A DNA stretch of 64,000 nt from Alphaproteobacteria bacterium (GTDB lineage: Bacteria; Pseudomonadota; Alphaproteobacteria; JAUHZY01), in NCBI GenBank assembly GCA_030425825.1, contig JAUHZY010000001.1:638551-702550 (forward strand), given 5' to 3'. Under the pieces are notes generated by a model. The model saw nothing but the letters and a program-made list of their open reading frames with translations. It made no database searches and was not told where the DNA came from. Both the position numbers and the translations under genes were made by a program. Numbering within the stretch: position 1 is the stretch's first letter; the number at the start of each line of letters is the position of its first letter. Shown piece by piece: positions 1 through 7,837 of the stretch.

Positions 1-11
1 AAGGGGCTTCT

Positions 12-1289
12 GTGGAAAACCTTTATGATATGATGGGATATGGCTACGCAGAACTGGCCGGAGGGCTAGGGGCGCAAGAAGAAGATGGCGGTGATGAGAT
101 TTACACGTCAACATATCATCAGGTGTTTAATAGGATTCTTTCTTCTGTTGAAAAGGAAGGAAGTGAAGAAGATCAGAATGCACAAGGCTCTGCTTTGGGG
201 CGTTTTCTTCTTCAGGATCGTCAGGAAGAAATGTTGGCAACCTTCTTTAAGGGGGTTGTTGAATTCAGTCGAACCGATGACTTAATGAACGCTTTAACGT
301 CTTCTGAGCAACAAGCCCTTATTTCGAAAGCTTTAAATTATACAGTTGATAACCGTGACTTAACACAAGCAATCTCTTTTTCTCAGATGTTTAATCAAAT
401 AGAGCATTCAAATATTCAAGACATGATTCGCCAAGCAATGATTGATAAAATGAATGACCCTCAAACAGATCTAGAGGCTAAAAATTTGATAGGCTTGATG
501 GGACGTTGGCATTTAGATAAATCGAAAACAGCGCATAAGAACAAAGAATTCAAAGAAATATTTTCTGACTCTAAATATGCTTTTGAGCACCAAGAAACGA
601 TAAAGCTTGATAAGCTTATAAGTCCTGATGGTGTTTCGCGCCAAATGACTGTTTTTTATAAAGGCAAAGATGGTGAATACCATCACGGGGTATTCTTGAA
701 TGAAATAGAAAAAAATGGGTATAAAAAAAATGAAAATCAGGGATCTGATGGATATGATGTTTACACGAAGTCATATCGTGCCAAAACCATTGAGCTTTAT
801 GTCGTTAAGCCACGGTCAAAAGACGATAATTCGGCAATTCACCAAATTAAGAAAAAGCTAGAGAATCAGAATGCATCTATTGATCTTTTCGTTCATCGAG
901 GGCACAGTTATTTTGCAAGTCAGTCCGCAGAAGATTGCTTAGGAAAAGGGAATGTCGCTCCTTCGCCAGGGTTGGTGATTGATGGAGGGTGTGGTGGTAT
1001 GAGTCGTGTTAACAATATCCTTTCAAAAACACCAGAGGCTCAAGTTATTTCAACGCCGGCCACAGGAAAAGGTGAAGATAATAATCGTATTTTTCTTGCG
1101 ACCAATGAGAGCATCTTGAAAGGTCAGGCGGGAAGTGAAATTGATTGGAGAAATATAGAAAATGCTTCACAAGCGCATGATTATATTTTCCCACATGAAA
1201 ATATTTCTGCGCTTTTCATTAAGGCTTACAACAACTTGAATCAAGCAATGGAACCAAATATACAGCTTATCCAGCAACAATCACGCTAA
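12..1289 (+). CDS. Orphan protein with caspase-like (clan CD) C-terminal domain
   Basis: 425 residues counted from a GTG at 12, which has AAGGGG five bases upstream. The frame is also open to the window edge, so the gene may start earlier. The N-terminal 270 residues are acidic and helical and match nothing I know. The C-terminal part has beta-strand LFVHRGHSY (His298) followed by VIDGGCGGM (Cys327). This spacing and these small-residue contexts resemble the His/Cys dyad of caspase-fold peptidases, including bacterial proteins with an HRGHS...CGG pattern. No signal peptide or membrane segment is visible. Function is inference from two motifs. It ends at a bidirectional terminator shared with the next gene. 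Confidence 0.55.
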   Translation: MENLYDMMGYGYAELAGGLGAQEEDGGDEIYTSTYHQVFNRILSSVEKEGSEEDQNAQGSALGRFLLQDRQEEMLATFFKGVVEFSRTDDLMNALTSSEQQALISKALNYTVDNRDLTQAISFSQMFNQIEHSNIQDMIRQAMIDKMNDPQTDLEAKNLIGLMGRWHLDKSKTAHKNKEFKEIFSDSKYAFEHQETIKLDKLISPDGVSRQMTVFYKGKDGEYHHGVFLNEIEKNGYKKNENQGSDGYDVYTKSYRAKTIELYVVKPRSKDDNSAIHQIKKKLENQNASIDLFVHRGHSYFASQSAEDCLGKGNVAPSPGLVIDGGCGGMSRVNNILSKTPEAQVISTPATGKGEDNNRIFLATNESILKGQAGSEIDWRNIENASQAHDYIFPHENISALFIKAYNNLNQAMEPNIQLIQQQSR

Positions 1290-1299
1290 AAACGAAGAA

Positions 1300-1338
1300 A
1301 CCCTGGCGACTTCCATCACCAGGGTCTGATTTTGTTTG
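1300..1338. terminator. Bidirectional intrinsic terminator
   Basis: A 7-bp stem ACCCTGG/CCAGGGT (1300-1306 with 1319-1325) has a 12-base loop. On the + strand it is followed by a T-rich run, and on the - strand by TTTCTTCGTTTTT. It lies between two convergent genes and can serve both. Confidence 0.75.
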
Positions 1339-1348
1339 TTATATTTTC

Positions 1349-2230
1349 TTACTTATGATTCTGAATCTCGGTAAGAACTTCATTCATATCATTAATACGG
1401 CCTACAATATAAGTACCGTTATCACCAAACTGCTTTGTAATTTTATTCAAATCCTCTTGCAGCTCTTTAGAACCATCTTGAGCAGCACCAAGATAACCTT
1501 GCTCTAAATTTTTAAAGATATTCTCCAGCCTATCTTGCGTTTCTCGATTATAATACATTTTTTCTATCTCACGATTAGGCTTTGAAGGAACGGAATCATC
1601 GTTTACCCTTGCCGTCGTGTGGAACCAATTTATTTTATCACTTACTTTACGCAGGCTTAATGAAAAGTAAGACAGAACACCACGTGCTGTTGCTTCTCTG
1701 TGCATTTTACTGTTTTCAGCTTTAAGTGGTTTAATATAGGCTTTGTTATAATAAACACCTCCAAGAGCAGTAAAAGCCGCTACCGTCGCACTAATCATCC
1801 AGGACCAGTACTTACCATGCCTTGCTTTTGTCAGTCTTTTGTCAGCTTCAAAACGATTTCGATTATAAAGATATCTATCATATGTACTTTTTAACTTAGG
1901 ATTGCTGAATACTTTGCGTGCGCCTTCTACAAAACGCGCTTGCTCGTTAATAACATGCAATCTATTTTTAATGCTTTTCTTGTCAGCACCCTCAAGGCCT
2001 GACAGCTTTTCTTGTTCCACACGTTTCTCTGCAATCATTTTCTCTGAACTGTCCAATGCTTCCTGGATTCTATCATCTAGTGGAAAATCTCTAGCGTTAA
2101 GACCAATGAGGCGATACAGATCATCAACCACATCCCTAACATGACTCCAATAAATACCGCTTTCTGCCTGAGCAACTTTTTCATCATCAAGCATCTGATA
2201 TTCATCTTTAAATGTATTAACTGTGCGCAT
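1349..2230 (-). CDS. Orphan membrane protein with degenerate J-like domain
   Basis: 293 residues with a good start (GGGAG before ATG) and a well-formed promoter. Residues 37-122 look like a J-domain skeleton: LYRLIGLNARD at the front, a long charged helical middle, and ARKVFSNPKLKSTYDRYL at the end, like the usual A..VL.dp..R..YD tail. No HPD tripeptide is present, so it should not stimulate DnaK ATPase in the classical way. One hydrophobic segment (about 142-162) is followed by a charged helical tail of 130 residues. A similar arrangement occurs in the gene at 5236-5802. The role is unknown; scaffold or effector function is speculation. Confidence 0.55.
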   Translation of the reverse strand: MRTVNTFKDEYQMLDDEKVAQAESGIYWSHVRDVVDDLYRLIGLNARDFPLDDRIQEALDSSEKMIAEKRVEQEKLSGLEGADKKSIKNRLHVINEQARFVEGARKVFSNPKLKSTYDRYLYNRNRFEADKRLTKARHGKYWSWMISATVAAFTALGGVYYNKAYIKPLKAENSKMHREATARGVLSYFSLSLRKVSDKINWFHTTARVNDDSVPSKPNREIEKMYYNRETQDRLENIFKNLEQGYLGAAQDGSKELQEDLNKITKQFGDNGTYIVGRINDMNEVLTEIQNHK

Positions 2231-2267
2231 CTTAGTTACTCCCTAATATTTTGTAGAAATTTTCGCC

Positions 2268-2296
2268 ATATTATCTTAAAAGGATACAATGGTCAA
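2268..2296 (-). promoter_or_regulatory. Sigma-70-type promoter for the J-like membrane protein gene
   Basis: On the minus strand, TTGACC (2291-2296) and TAATAT (2268-2273) are separated by 17 bases, about 40 bases before the ATG at 2230. Confidence 0.6.
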
Positions 2297-2299
2297 CTG

Positions 2300-2311
2300 T
2301 ATTTGCAAATA
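2300..2311. promoter_or_regulatory. 12-bp perfect palindrome between divergent promoters
   Basis: TATTTGCAAATA lies between the -35 boxes of two outward-facing promoters (2268-2296 minus, 2324-2352 plus). The position suits an operator acting on both; no regulator is known. Confidence 0.35.
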
Positions 2312-2323
2312 AAAGTGAGAAAG

Positions 2324-2352
2324 TTGACATATAGGAAACAACTCTATATAAT
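2324..2352 (+). promoter_or_regulatory. Perfect-consensus sigma-70 promoter
   Basis: TTGACA (2324-2329), a 17-base spacer and TATAAT (2347-2352) match the housekeeping consensus at all twelve positions, 35 bases before the ATG at 2387. Confidence 0.8.
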
Positions 2353-2386
2353 TACTTTAAATAAAAGGCACAGAAGGAAAAGAATT

Positions 2387-2659
2387 ATGGCGAACATTAA
2401 TGGGTTTCTACTTTTCTTAAATACCCTGAAAGAGGTTGCGAAAGAGCTTGGCATCGACCCTGATAAGCAAGGGGTATCTAAATTAAATAACTATGTTTTC
2501 TCAAAAACAGAGCCTGGTATTATTATTGCCAAAGCTAAATCAGATGAGCAGCGTCAAACCTTAGTAAACCAATTAAAAAGCCTTGCAAAAAGAGGGGTCT
2601 TTAAAAACCACCCCAAATGGCAAGAAGCCTATCTCGAGAAAAACTCTCAAACAAAATAA
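2387..2659 (+). CDS. Small basic orphan protein, 90 residues
   Basis: The ATG at 2387 follows AGAAGGA and sits behind a perfect promoter, so the longer upstream frame is rejected as a start. The protein (MANINGFLLFLN...) is predicted helical and lysine-rich, with no signal peptide, no membrane segment and no recognisable DNA-binding helix-turn-helix. The strong promoter suggests abundant expression. It is transcribed away from the J-like protein and stops five bases before a convergent gene. I do not recognise the family. Confidence 0.6.
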   Translation: MANINGFLLFLNTLKEVAKELGIDPDKQGVSKLNNYVFSKTEPGIIIAKAKSDEQRQTLVNQLKSLAKRGVFKNHPKWQEAYLEKNSQTK

Positions 2660-2664
2660 ATTAA

Positions 2665-3060
2665 TTACCTGCCTTCATCAGTCTTACTTCCCATAACTTT
2701 TTTAGGAGAGCTCACCATTAAATGGATCTCCATTGAAGTCAGAGTGCCATCCATCACTTTAAGTTGATTGTCATATTGCTGTAATACTTTTCCAGCATCA
2801 TAACTTGAGAGCATCATCTCATAACTAAAGATTATTTTTTCCATTATTTCTTGTAAAGGCTTCAGCGTGGCCTTGTATTTCTTAACATCGTTCTGCGTCA
2901 AAAAACCTTGTTTATACAGGTCTTGCAAGCGTTCATGTCGAGCGCTTAGTGTATCAAGCCTATCAAACCCTTTTTCTGAAAAAACACGCTTCAAATCTTC
3001 AGGGATTTCTGAGAATAAATCGTCTATATGTTTTTGAGAAAGTTTAAACTTGAGAGAGGG
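2665..3060 (-). CDS. Orphan helical protein with no conventional start codon
   Basis: The frame is open from immediately after the TAG stop of the O-antigen-ligase-type gene, in the same frame. The protein-like text (LSQKHIDDLFSEIPEDLKR, then a charged helical body) begins before any ATG or GTG. The only usual start is TTG at 2992-2994, which would cut off apparently coding residues and has no clear ribosome-binding site. It is either a gene with a rare start (ATA at 3025-3027 is also in frame), a remnant that lost its 5' end, or the tail of a readthrough product. The last 100 residues are helical and Met/Lys-rich. Family unknown. Confidence 0.4.
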   Translation of the reverse strand, partial: PSLKFKLSQKHIDDLFSEIPEDLKRVFSEKGFDRLDTLSARHERLQDLYKQGFLTQNDVKKYKATLKPLQEIMEKIIFSYEMMLSSYDAGKVLQQYDNQLKVMDGTLTSMEIHLMVSSPKKVMGSKTDEGR

Positions 3061-4254
3061 CTACTTGATGCCTTTGGCAAAAACTTTAACAAGCACAGCA
3101 GCGATCCACGCGCAGGCAATCCACCAGTTTTGCCACATTCCATACCCAACACCACCAATTGTGAGGTAGGCACTAACAAAAGCGATCGCCAGGGCATTGG
3201 TATAAAATCCGTTATATTGATCTCGCGCGATCTGCCATGCCATAACAGCAAAACTTAAAAGCCCAATTAAGCCAAGCTCTACCCAGATTTGCATTGACGC
3301 ATTATGTGGGTGAAGCGGCAGGAACTCACCACCAATTGGCGTTAGGTTATGTCGCCCTGGTAGTGCACGCGCAGCATCCAAGCCCCAACCCCAATAAGGT
3401 TCCAGCATGATTTTTTGAGAAACAAACTCCCAAATATACAAGCGGTGAATTGCTGAAAAAGGTAGAAAATCAAGACTATGCATCATTGTTTGCACAGGCG
3501 GCACATAGAAAAATGTCAGCGGAAAGGCAACCAAAACAACCGGAAGAGCAATAGATAGAATACGCTGACCATTCTTTTTAAACGCAAAGACAAAACAGAG
3601 ACTTAAGAAAGTAATCATAATGGCACAAACTGCCGCCAAAGAAGCCAGCTGTGTAAACATTAAAAAGACGGCTAGCAACAGCACAAGTGCAAATTTCATT
3701 TGTTTTTGCACCACATGCGTCATCAAGTAAAACCAAACAAACAGACTGCTGGCAGCCAAAGAGCGATTAGCCCATGAATAGAGGCTTTCATGCTCTAAAG
3801 AGCCTGGCGAAATACAAATAATATATAAGAAAATTCCAAACAGACAAAAGACACCAACAGCAATCCCATGGTTAACAACAGCACCAATTTTTTTGACCAT
3901 CGGTTTTTTGAGTGACCCAACCTGAGAAATCAATAAGATCCCAAAAATATTCAACACCATAATTCTTATCCAAGACCAAGGCGCATTTGCAAGAATAGGA
4001 CTCCAGCTCATTGTAACGGCGGCCCACAGACACAAAAACAACAGCATTAATGATAATGGCTTGCGCAGGATTTCTTTGATTCTTTTAACATCAACCCCAA
4101 CACTAAACAGTCCAAGAAGGGCGGACACACCAAGCACAACAACAAGCCCACGCGGCGCAAGTGCCGCAATTGGTCCAATAAGAAAAAAGCTTGAAATAAA
4201 CCAGTCAGAAAGGGTTTTATTTTGTAATTTTTGTTTTAAAGCTAGGATATTCAA
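3061..4254 (-). CDS. O-antigen ligase-like (Wzy_C) membrane protein
   Basis: About 397 residues with ten to twelve hydrophobic segments. A large exported loop contains RLYIWEFVSQKIMLEPYWGW, then HNLTPIGGEFLPLHPHNASM, the Wzy_C/WaaL-type signature (conserved Arg and HPHN His). The family joins O-antigen or other lipid-linked glycans to lipid A core, or polymerises them, at the periplasmic face of the inner membrane. I place the start at TTG 4254, preceded by GAAAGGAT at normal spacing. Earlier starts would overlap the upstream peptidase gene by over 100 bases. Overlap with that gene is 38 bases, suggesting translational coupling. Ligase and polymerase cannot be told apart here. Confidence 0.75.
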   Translation of the reverse strand: MNILALKQKLQNKTLSDWFISSFFLIGPIAALAPRGLVVVLGVSALLGLFSVGVDVKRIKEILRKPLSLMLLFLCLWAAVTMSWSPILANAPWSWIRIMVLNIFGILLISQVGSLKKPMVKKIGAVVNHGIAVGVFCLFGIFLYIICISPGSLEHESLYSWANRSLAASSLFVWFYLMTHVVQKQMKFALVLLLAVFLMFTQLASLAAVCAIMITFLSLCFVFAFKKNGQRILSIALPVVLVAFPLTFFYVPPVQTMMHSLDFLPFSAIHRLYIWEFVSQKIMLEPYWGWGLDAARALPGRHNLTPIGGEFLPLHPHNASMQIWVELGLIGLLSFAVMAWQIARDQYNGFYTNALAIAFVSAYLTIGGVGYGMWQNWWIACAWIAAVLVKVFAKGIK

Positions 4255-5197
4255 TCCATTGATCCTTTCGGTAAATGCTGACCGTACCGCGATATTCACC
4301 AATAGGCCAGTTTTTGTCATCAGCACGCTTTATGCCGATAAATTGAAATTTGCGTATCTTGTATTTATCTACAGCAAAATCCTTGGCAATCAAAATCTTT
4401 TCGTCTGGCCCTGCGATTTGCATTTTTATTTTGTCTCCTGGATGTAACCCTATAATATCAGCGCCAAAGACGATAGCAGGGCTCTGCACAGAAAGAGGAT
4501 TCTTTATAAAGCCTTTCTTTCTGGCAATAAAAGATTGAATAGGGTGCGCGCTGAATCCTTTCAAATAAACAGCAGGACTTGTGTATGTGAACATCTTTGT
4601 CGTGACATCGTCCCACAAACCTTTGGTCGTATTTTTTGCTTCGCAACTTGGTCCAACTTTACCTGCTGTGAAAGGGTCTATGACCTCACCAAGATGCCTA
4701 ACGGTCAGATGAAGATGAGGAAATTCTGTTTTACCAGACAAACCAATCAGGCCTAGCTTTTGACCTTTTTTAACACGATCTCCAGGAGATACCGGAATCG
4801 AAAAGCGCATCATGTGGCAATACATCGTTTCCCACCCATCTTCATGAAGCAACACAACAGCATTACCGCAGGCACGCCCTTTTAAACTTTCTTCACTGGC
4901 GGAAAGCCCTAAATCATCCATGTCTTTACGAACAGCTTTAACAACGCCATCGGCAGCCGCAACAACATTAACGCCTTTATGCATTGAGGCAAGCGTGTCT
5001 AAGGCAATATCTGTCCCTTGGTGTTTATTATAACTTTGTTTAAAGCACATGTAATCACGCCAATCTTTACCATTATCATGATCAACATAATTAACAAGCC
5101 AGCATGATTTACCAATTTCGCAATCCACAGGATTACCAAGCGTCAGCCCAAAAGAGGGGGATGATAGCAACAAGAAAATAAAAAAGAGAAATCTCAT
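4217..5197 (-). CDS. Secreted M23 (LytM-type) metallopeptidase
   Basis: 326 residues with a signal peptide (1-17, MRFLFFIFLLLSSPSFG). The peptidase core has zinc ligands HQGTD (His59, Asp63) and HLHL (His161, His163), with His128 in MYCHMM; all catalytic positions are present, so it is probably active against peptidoglycan cross-links rather than an EnvC-like degenerate activator. Residues 190-326 form a separate beta-rich tail (LKGFSAHPIQSF... to SFKTKITK), probably a binding domain. Four cysteines in the first 130 residues suggest periplasmic disulphides. It is cotranscribed with the overlapping O-antigen-ligase-type gene. The exact substrate is unknown. Confidence 0.8.
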   Translation of the reverse strand: MRFLFFIFLLLSSPSFGLTLGNPVDCEIGKSCWLVNYVDHDNGKDWRDYMCFKQSYNKHQGTDIALDTLASMHKGVNVVAAADGVVKAVRKDMDDLGLSASEESLKGRACGNAVVLLHEDGWETMYCHMMRFSIPVSPGDRVKKGQKLGLIGLSGKTEFPHLHLTVRHLGEVIDPFTAGKVGPSCEAKNTTKGLWDDVTTKMFTYTSPAVYLKGFSAHPIQSFIARKKGFIKNPLSVQSPAIVFGADIIGLHPGDKIKMQIAGPDEKILIAKDFAVDKYKIRKFQFIGIKRADDKNWPIGEYRGTVSIYRKDQWIEYPSFKTKITK

Positions 5198-5235
5198 AAG
5201 AAAGATATAACAAGTTTCAAGAATAGAAGAAAGAA

Positions 5236-5802
5236 CTAGCGCGTTCCCAATAGGCGCATAGCATAACGATTATTATCATGAAAACTTCGCGCAACACTGA
5301 CACCATCTGGAACTTGATACTGACCCTCTAAATTTAAAAGAAGAGAGTCCTGATCAGCATCTGTTTGTTTATCTTTTAAGTTTTGCTGTTTAAATTGATC
5401 TGGAAACTCATTCAGCTTGTCTTTCGCATTCATGTTAAGCGCCATCAAGCCAACTGAAGTAAGACTAAGAGCAGTAATAACAATCAACGCCACTCTTTCT
5501 TTTACAAGCCTTTTAACGCCTTGCCCCAGGTCTTCTGCAAGGTTTTGAACATGTGCAAAACGTGCAACAGAGACATATTCTTGAAAACGCAATTGCTCGC
5601 TGTAACTAATTCTTGCCAGAGGATTTAAAAGGACATTTGCAGCATGTTCTAATTGCTTATTCTTCTCTGCAAAATCAGGAGGATTATCAGCCTTCAGCTT
5701 TTCAACAGCCTCACCATACTTCTCACTGATTTTTGCAGGAGAGTCCCACTCAGAAGCGCCAATTAATTGATAATAGTTTTTAAGTATTTTTTTCTTCTTC
5801 AT
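5236..5802 (-). CDS. Membrane protein with J-like domain carrying KAD instead of HPD
   Basis: 188 residues from the ATG at 5802, with AGGAG upstream. Residues 9-72 align with a J-domain without gaps through helix II: YYQLIGASEWDSPAKISEKY matches the usual Y..LG....s...I...Y, but the HPD tripeptide position is KAD (37-39). The helix III end NVLLNPLARISYSEQL matches the VL.dp..R..Y tail. One membrane helix (about 102-124) is followed by a 60-residue acidic tail ending LGTR. Loss of HPD means it should not activate DnaK normally. The upstream 89-residue gene ends 11 bases before this ATG, so the two are probably cotranslated. Confidence 0.6.
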   Translation of the reverse strand: MKKKKILKNYYQLIGASEWDSPAKISEKYGEAVEKLKADNPPDFAEKNKQLEHAANVLLNPLARISYSEQLRFQEYVSVARFAHVQNLAEDLGQGVKRLVKERVALIVITALSLTSVGLMALNMNAKDKLNEFPDQFKQQNLKDKQTDADQDSLLLNLEGQYQVPDGVSVARSFHDNNRYAMRLLGTR

Positions 5803-5812
5803 TATAATATCA

Positions 5813-6082
5813 TTACTCCTTTTGAGATGACAAAAAAGGCTGCAAAGAAAGGTTTTTATGCAGTGTTGAGATAAGTTCTTTCTGTAAGGGGGTTGTTGGG
5901 TTGTGATCCAAGCCATTCACGTATGCGTTGTAATCTTCTGCAAGTAATCCTGTGAGTTCTTGAAACAAAGTTTTTCCCGGAGATACCTCGGCACCACCAG
6001 TCGTGCTGTAAAGAATGAAATTCATATTCATTAATCTTGATGCGGCGTTTTCTTGACATGCTGGCCAATCAAATATTGTCAT
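5813..6082 (-). CDS. Small orphan protein, 89 residues
   Basis: The start is the ATG at 6082 (MTIFDWPACQEN), with AAGG 12 bases upstream; a TTG four codons earlier touches that site and is less likely. No signal peptide, membrane segment or known motif is visible. Its stop lies within the ribosome-binding region of the J-like membrane protein gene downstream, which suggests a two-gene unit. The upstream region 6104-6118 has an AT-rich dyad (AATTAA/TTAATT). Confidence 0.5.
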   Translation of the reverse strand: MTIFDWPACQENAASRLMNMNFILYSTTGGAEVSPGKTLFQELTGLLAEDYNAYVNGLDHNPTTPLQKELISTLHKNLSLQPFLSSQKE

Positions 6083-6154
6083 ATTGCGGTTCAACCTTTT
6101 TTTGAATTAAGGTATTTTAATTACCCCAAAAAAGACATATCCGTCAAGGAAAAC

Positions 6155-6961
6155 CTAAGAAAGCTCTTTCGAACGCTTTGTCGCAGCATGCACTGCCTCT
6201 TTCAACAGTTCTTTTAGGCCACCTGAATCTTTCATTAAGACCTCTAAGGCTGCAAGCGTGACACCTTTTTTACTGGTTACTGCTTCGCGCAGCTCCTGAG
6301 GTGACTTGCCAGAAGCATTCAGCAATGCAGCTGACCCAACAAAAGTCTCTTCTGCCAGTAATTTGCTGACATCCTCTGGCAAACCAATTTCAACACCGAT
6401 TTCAGTCATGGCCTGAAGCATAAAAAAGTAATATGCCACAGCGCTGCCTGAAACAGCGGAAAGGGCATCCATCATATCTTCAGCATCATCATTGATCCAG
6501 CATACTTTTCCAATTGCACAAAGCAAATCATCAACAAGCGCTTTTTGATCATCGCTGACATTTTCATTTTTAACAGCTGTCGTAATACTTTTCCCAACTG
6601 CAGCAGGGGTGTTTGGCATAGACCTGACAACAGCACACTCACGACCAAGATGTGCCGCGTAATAAGAAAGCTTCTTTCCAGCAATAATCGACAAGAAACA
6701 AGCATCTTTGTACTTTTCTAGAGAAGGAATTACAGCATCAATACCTTGTGGCTTTACAGCCAAGACAACAATTTCAGGGATCAAGTCTTCAGGCAGGTCA
6801 TCGACACTGACATAACATTTAATATTTTGATGATTTTCTTTCAAATGACGGTCAACAACATGAATCTCACGTGATAAACTTTGCAGTGCAAAAGTCCAAC
6901 CGGCAAGCATTGCCTTACCCATATTTCCACAACCAACAAGTAAAATAGGTGCATTCGTCAT
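6155..6961 (-). CDS. proC: Pyrroline-5-carboxylate reductase
   Basis: 268 residues, full length for ProC. It reduces 1-pyrroline-5-carboxylate to L-proline with NAD(P)H in the cytoplasm, the last step of proline synthesis. The N-terminal Rossmann motif VGCGNMGKAML is intact; AVVRSMPNTPAAVGKS and the C-terminal dimerisation helix region with SAVSGSAVAYYFFMLQAM are typical. It follows ubiK and the YbjN gene in the same direction, an order seen in other alphaproteobacteria. Confidence 0.95.
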   Translation of the reverse strand: MTNAPILLVGCGNMGKAMLAGWTFALQSLSREIHVVDRHLKENHQNIKCYVSVDDLPEDLIPEIVVLAVKPQGIDAVIPSLEKYKDACFLSIIAGKKLSYYAAHLGRECAVVRSMPNTPAAVGKSITTAVKNENVSDDQKALVDDLLCAIGKVCWINDDAEDMMDALSAVSGSAVAYYFFMLQAMTEIGVEIGLPEDVSKLLAEETFVGSAALLNASGKSPQELREAVTSKKGVTLAALEVLMKDSGGLKELLKEAVHAATKRSKELS

Positions 6962-7014
6962 AAACTGATCCTATCAGGGTTTTGATATAAAGGGAAGAGT
7001 GACAATATGCCTTT

Positions 7015-7515
7015 CTAGGCTTCGCCGAAGATATCGAAATTTGAAACTTTTTCGATTGCTGCACGTGGAGATTTCTTTTCTTTCAGCATCAACTGAAGCG
7101 CATAGATCAGCTTTTGACTTTCTGTGACACCGGTATCAATAATTTCATTAAACTGTTTTTCATCAACAATCTGTCCTTTTCCAGCCAACATCGTATAGCA
7201 AAAATTAGGCGCAGATGTGTCTGGACAAACACCAAAATGCCCCAACCACATTTTTTGATTGGCATAGGTAATCAGCTGGCAAAGTTTATCGTGATCTTTT
7301 TCAGACACCGCAACATCAAAGCCAGAAGCAACATGGATGCTGTTTGTTGTTTCAGAATGAAAAAAGAGGAAATGGTACTCATTCTCGCCATTTTCAACGA
7401 CAAATGTAATTTCACTGTCATTTAAGCGTTCATATTCCCATTTGTTTTTTAGCACAAAATTCTGGATCTGGTTAATAATAGAAGAAGAAATTTCTTGTGA
7501 TGCAACAGCACTCAT
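7015..7515 (-). CDS. YbjN-domain protein
   Basis: 166 residues with a YbjN/type III chaperone-like alpha-beta fold: ESETTFVVE-like strands early, then HDKLCQLITYANQKMWLGHFGV and a C-terminal helix. In alphaproteobacteria this family sits beside proC and ubiK, as here; E. coli YbjN is linked to motility and stress control, but the biochemical role is unknown. The start codon overlaps the ubiK stop (ATGA), so the two are translationally coupled. Confidence 0.8.
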   Translation of the reverse strand: MSAVASQEISSSIINQIQNFVLKNKWEYERLNDSEITFVVENGENEYHFLFFHSETTNSIHVASGFDVAVSEKDHDKLCQLITYANQKMWLGHFGVCPDTSAPNFCYTMLAGKGQIVDEKQFNEIIDTGVTESQKLIYALQLMLKEKKSPRAAIEKVSNFDIFGEA

Positions 7516-7766
7516 TTAGCCTTCTTTCTGCTTAGCAGCTTTTTTTTAGGAGTCTTTTCCGTACCCGCGAGCATTTCCTCAAGCTTTTCTATACGTTTGA
7601 CAAGAATATCGAACTCATCTCTGGGTACATAACCCATTTTATCACAAAACTTTGTTAGTTTCACCTCTAAAGATGAAGATATTTCCTTTTTAAATCCATC
7701 CGCACTGTGCATAAGGCCGCCAAGCACCCCTGAAATGTCAGAAAAAATACGATCCCGTGCTTTCAT
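7512..7766 (-). CDS. ubiK: Ubiquinone biosynthesis accessory factor UbiK (BMFP family)
   Basis: 84 residues, the usual size. The pattern of an amphipathic N-terminal helix (IFSDISGVLGGLMHSADGFK) followed by a coiled coil (VPRDEFDILVKRIEKLEEML) is diagnostic of UbiK/BMFP. UbiK trimers bind membranes and UbiJ and assist aerobic ubiquinone synthesis. The tail is lysine-rich. First gene of the ubiK-ybjN-proC unit and divergent from hldD. Confidence 0.85.
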   Translation of the reverse strand: MKARDRIFSDISGVLGGLMHSADGFKKEISSSLEVKLTKFCDKMGYVPRDEFDILVKRIEKLEEMLAGTEKTPKKKLLSRKKAK

Positions 7767-7776
7767 GATTAATCCT

Positions 7777-7805
7777 TTGCAAAATATCGACTCTTATTAT
7801 TTAAT
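7777..7805 (+). promoter_or_regulatory. Candidate promoter for hldD
   Basis: TTGCAA (7777-7782), a 17-base spacer and TTTAAT (7800-7805) lie 33 bases before the hldD ATG. The -10 box is weak. Confidence 0.4.
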
Positions 7806-7837
7806 GTCATCGAATGATTTAAGCAAGGGGGCAATTC

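Noticed and set aside
2141-2386. N-terminal extension of the 90-residue protein
   Set aside because: It runs through both promoters and the palindrome, and the ATG at 2387 has a proper ribosome-binding site.
3024-3258. Short open frames on both strands at the end of the O-antigen-ligase-type gene
   Set aside because: They lie in other frames of a membrane protein with clear family features and lack ribosome-binding sites.
6104-6118. CtrA-type site TTAA-N6-TTAA upstream of the 89-residue gene
   Set aside because: Spacing is six rather than seven and the region is AT-rich; not enough to claim.
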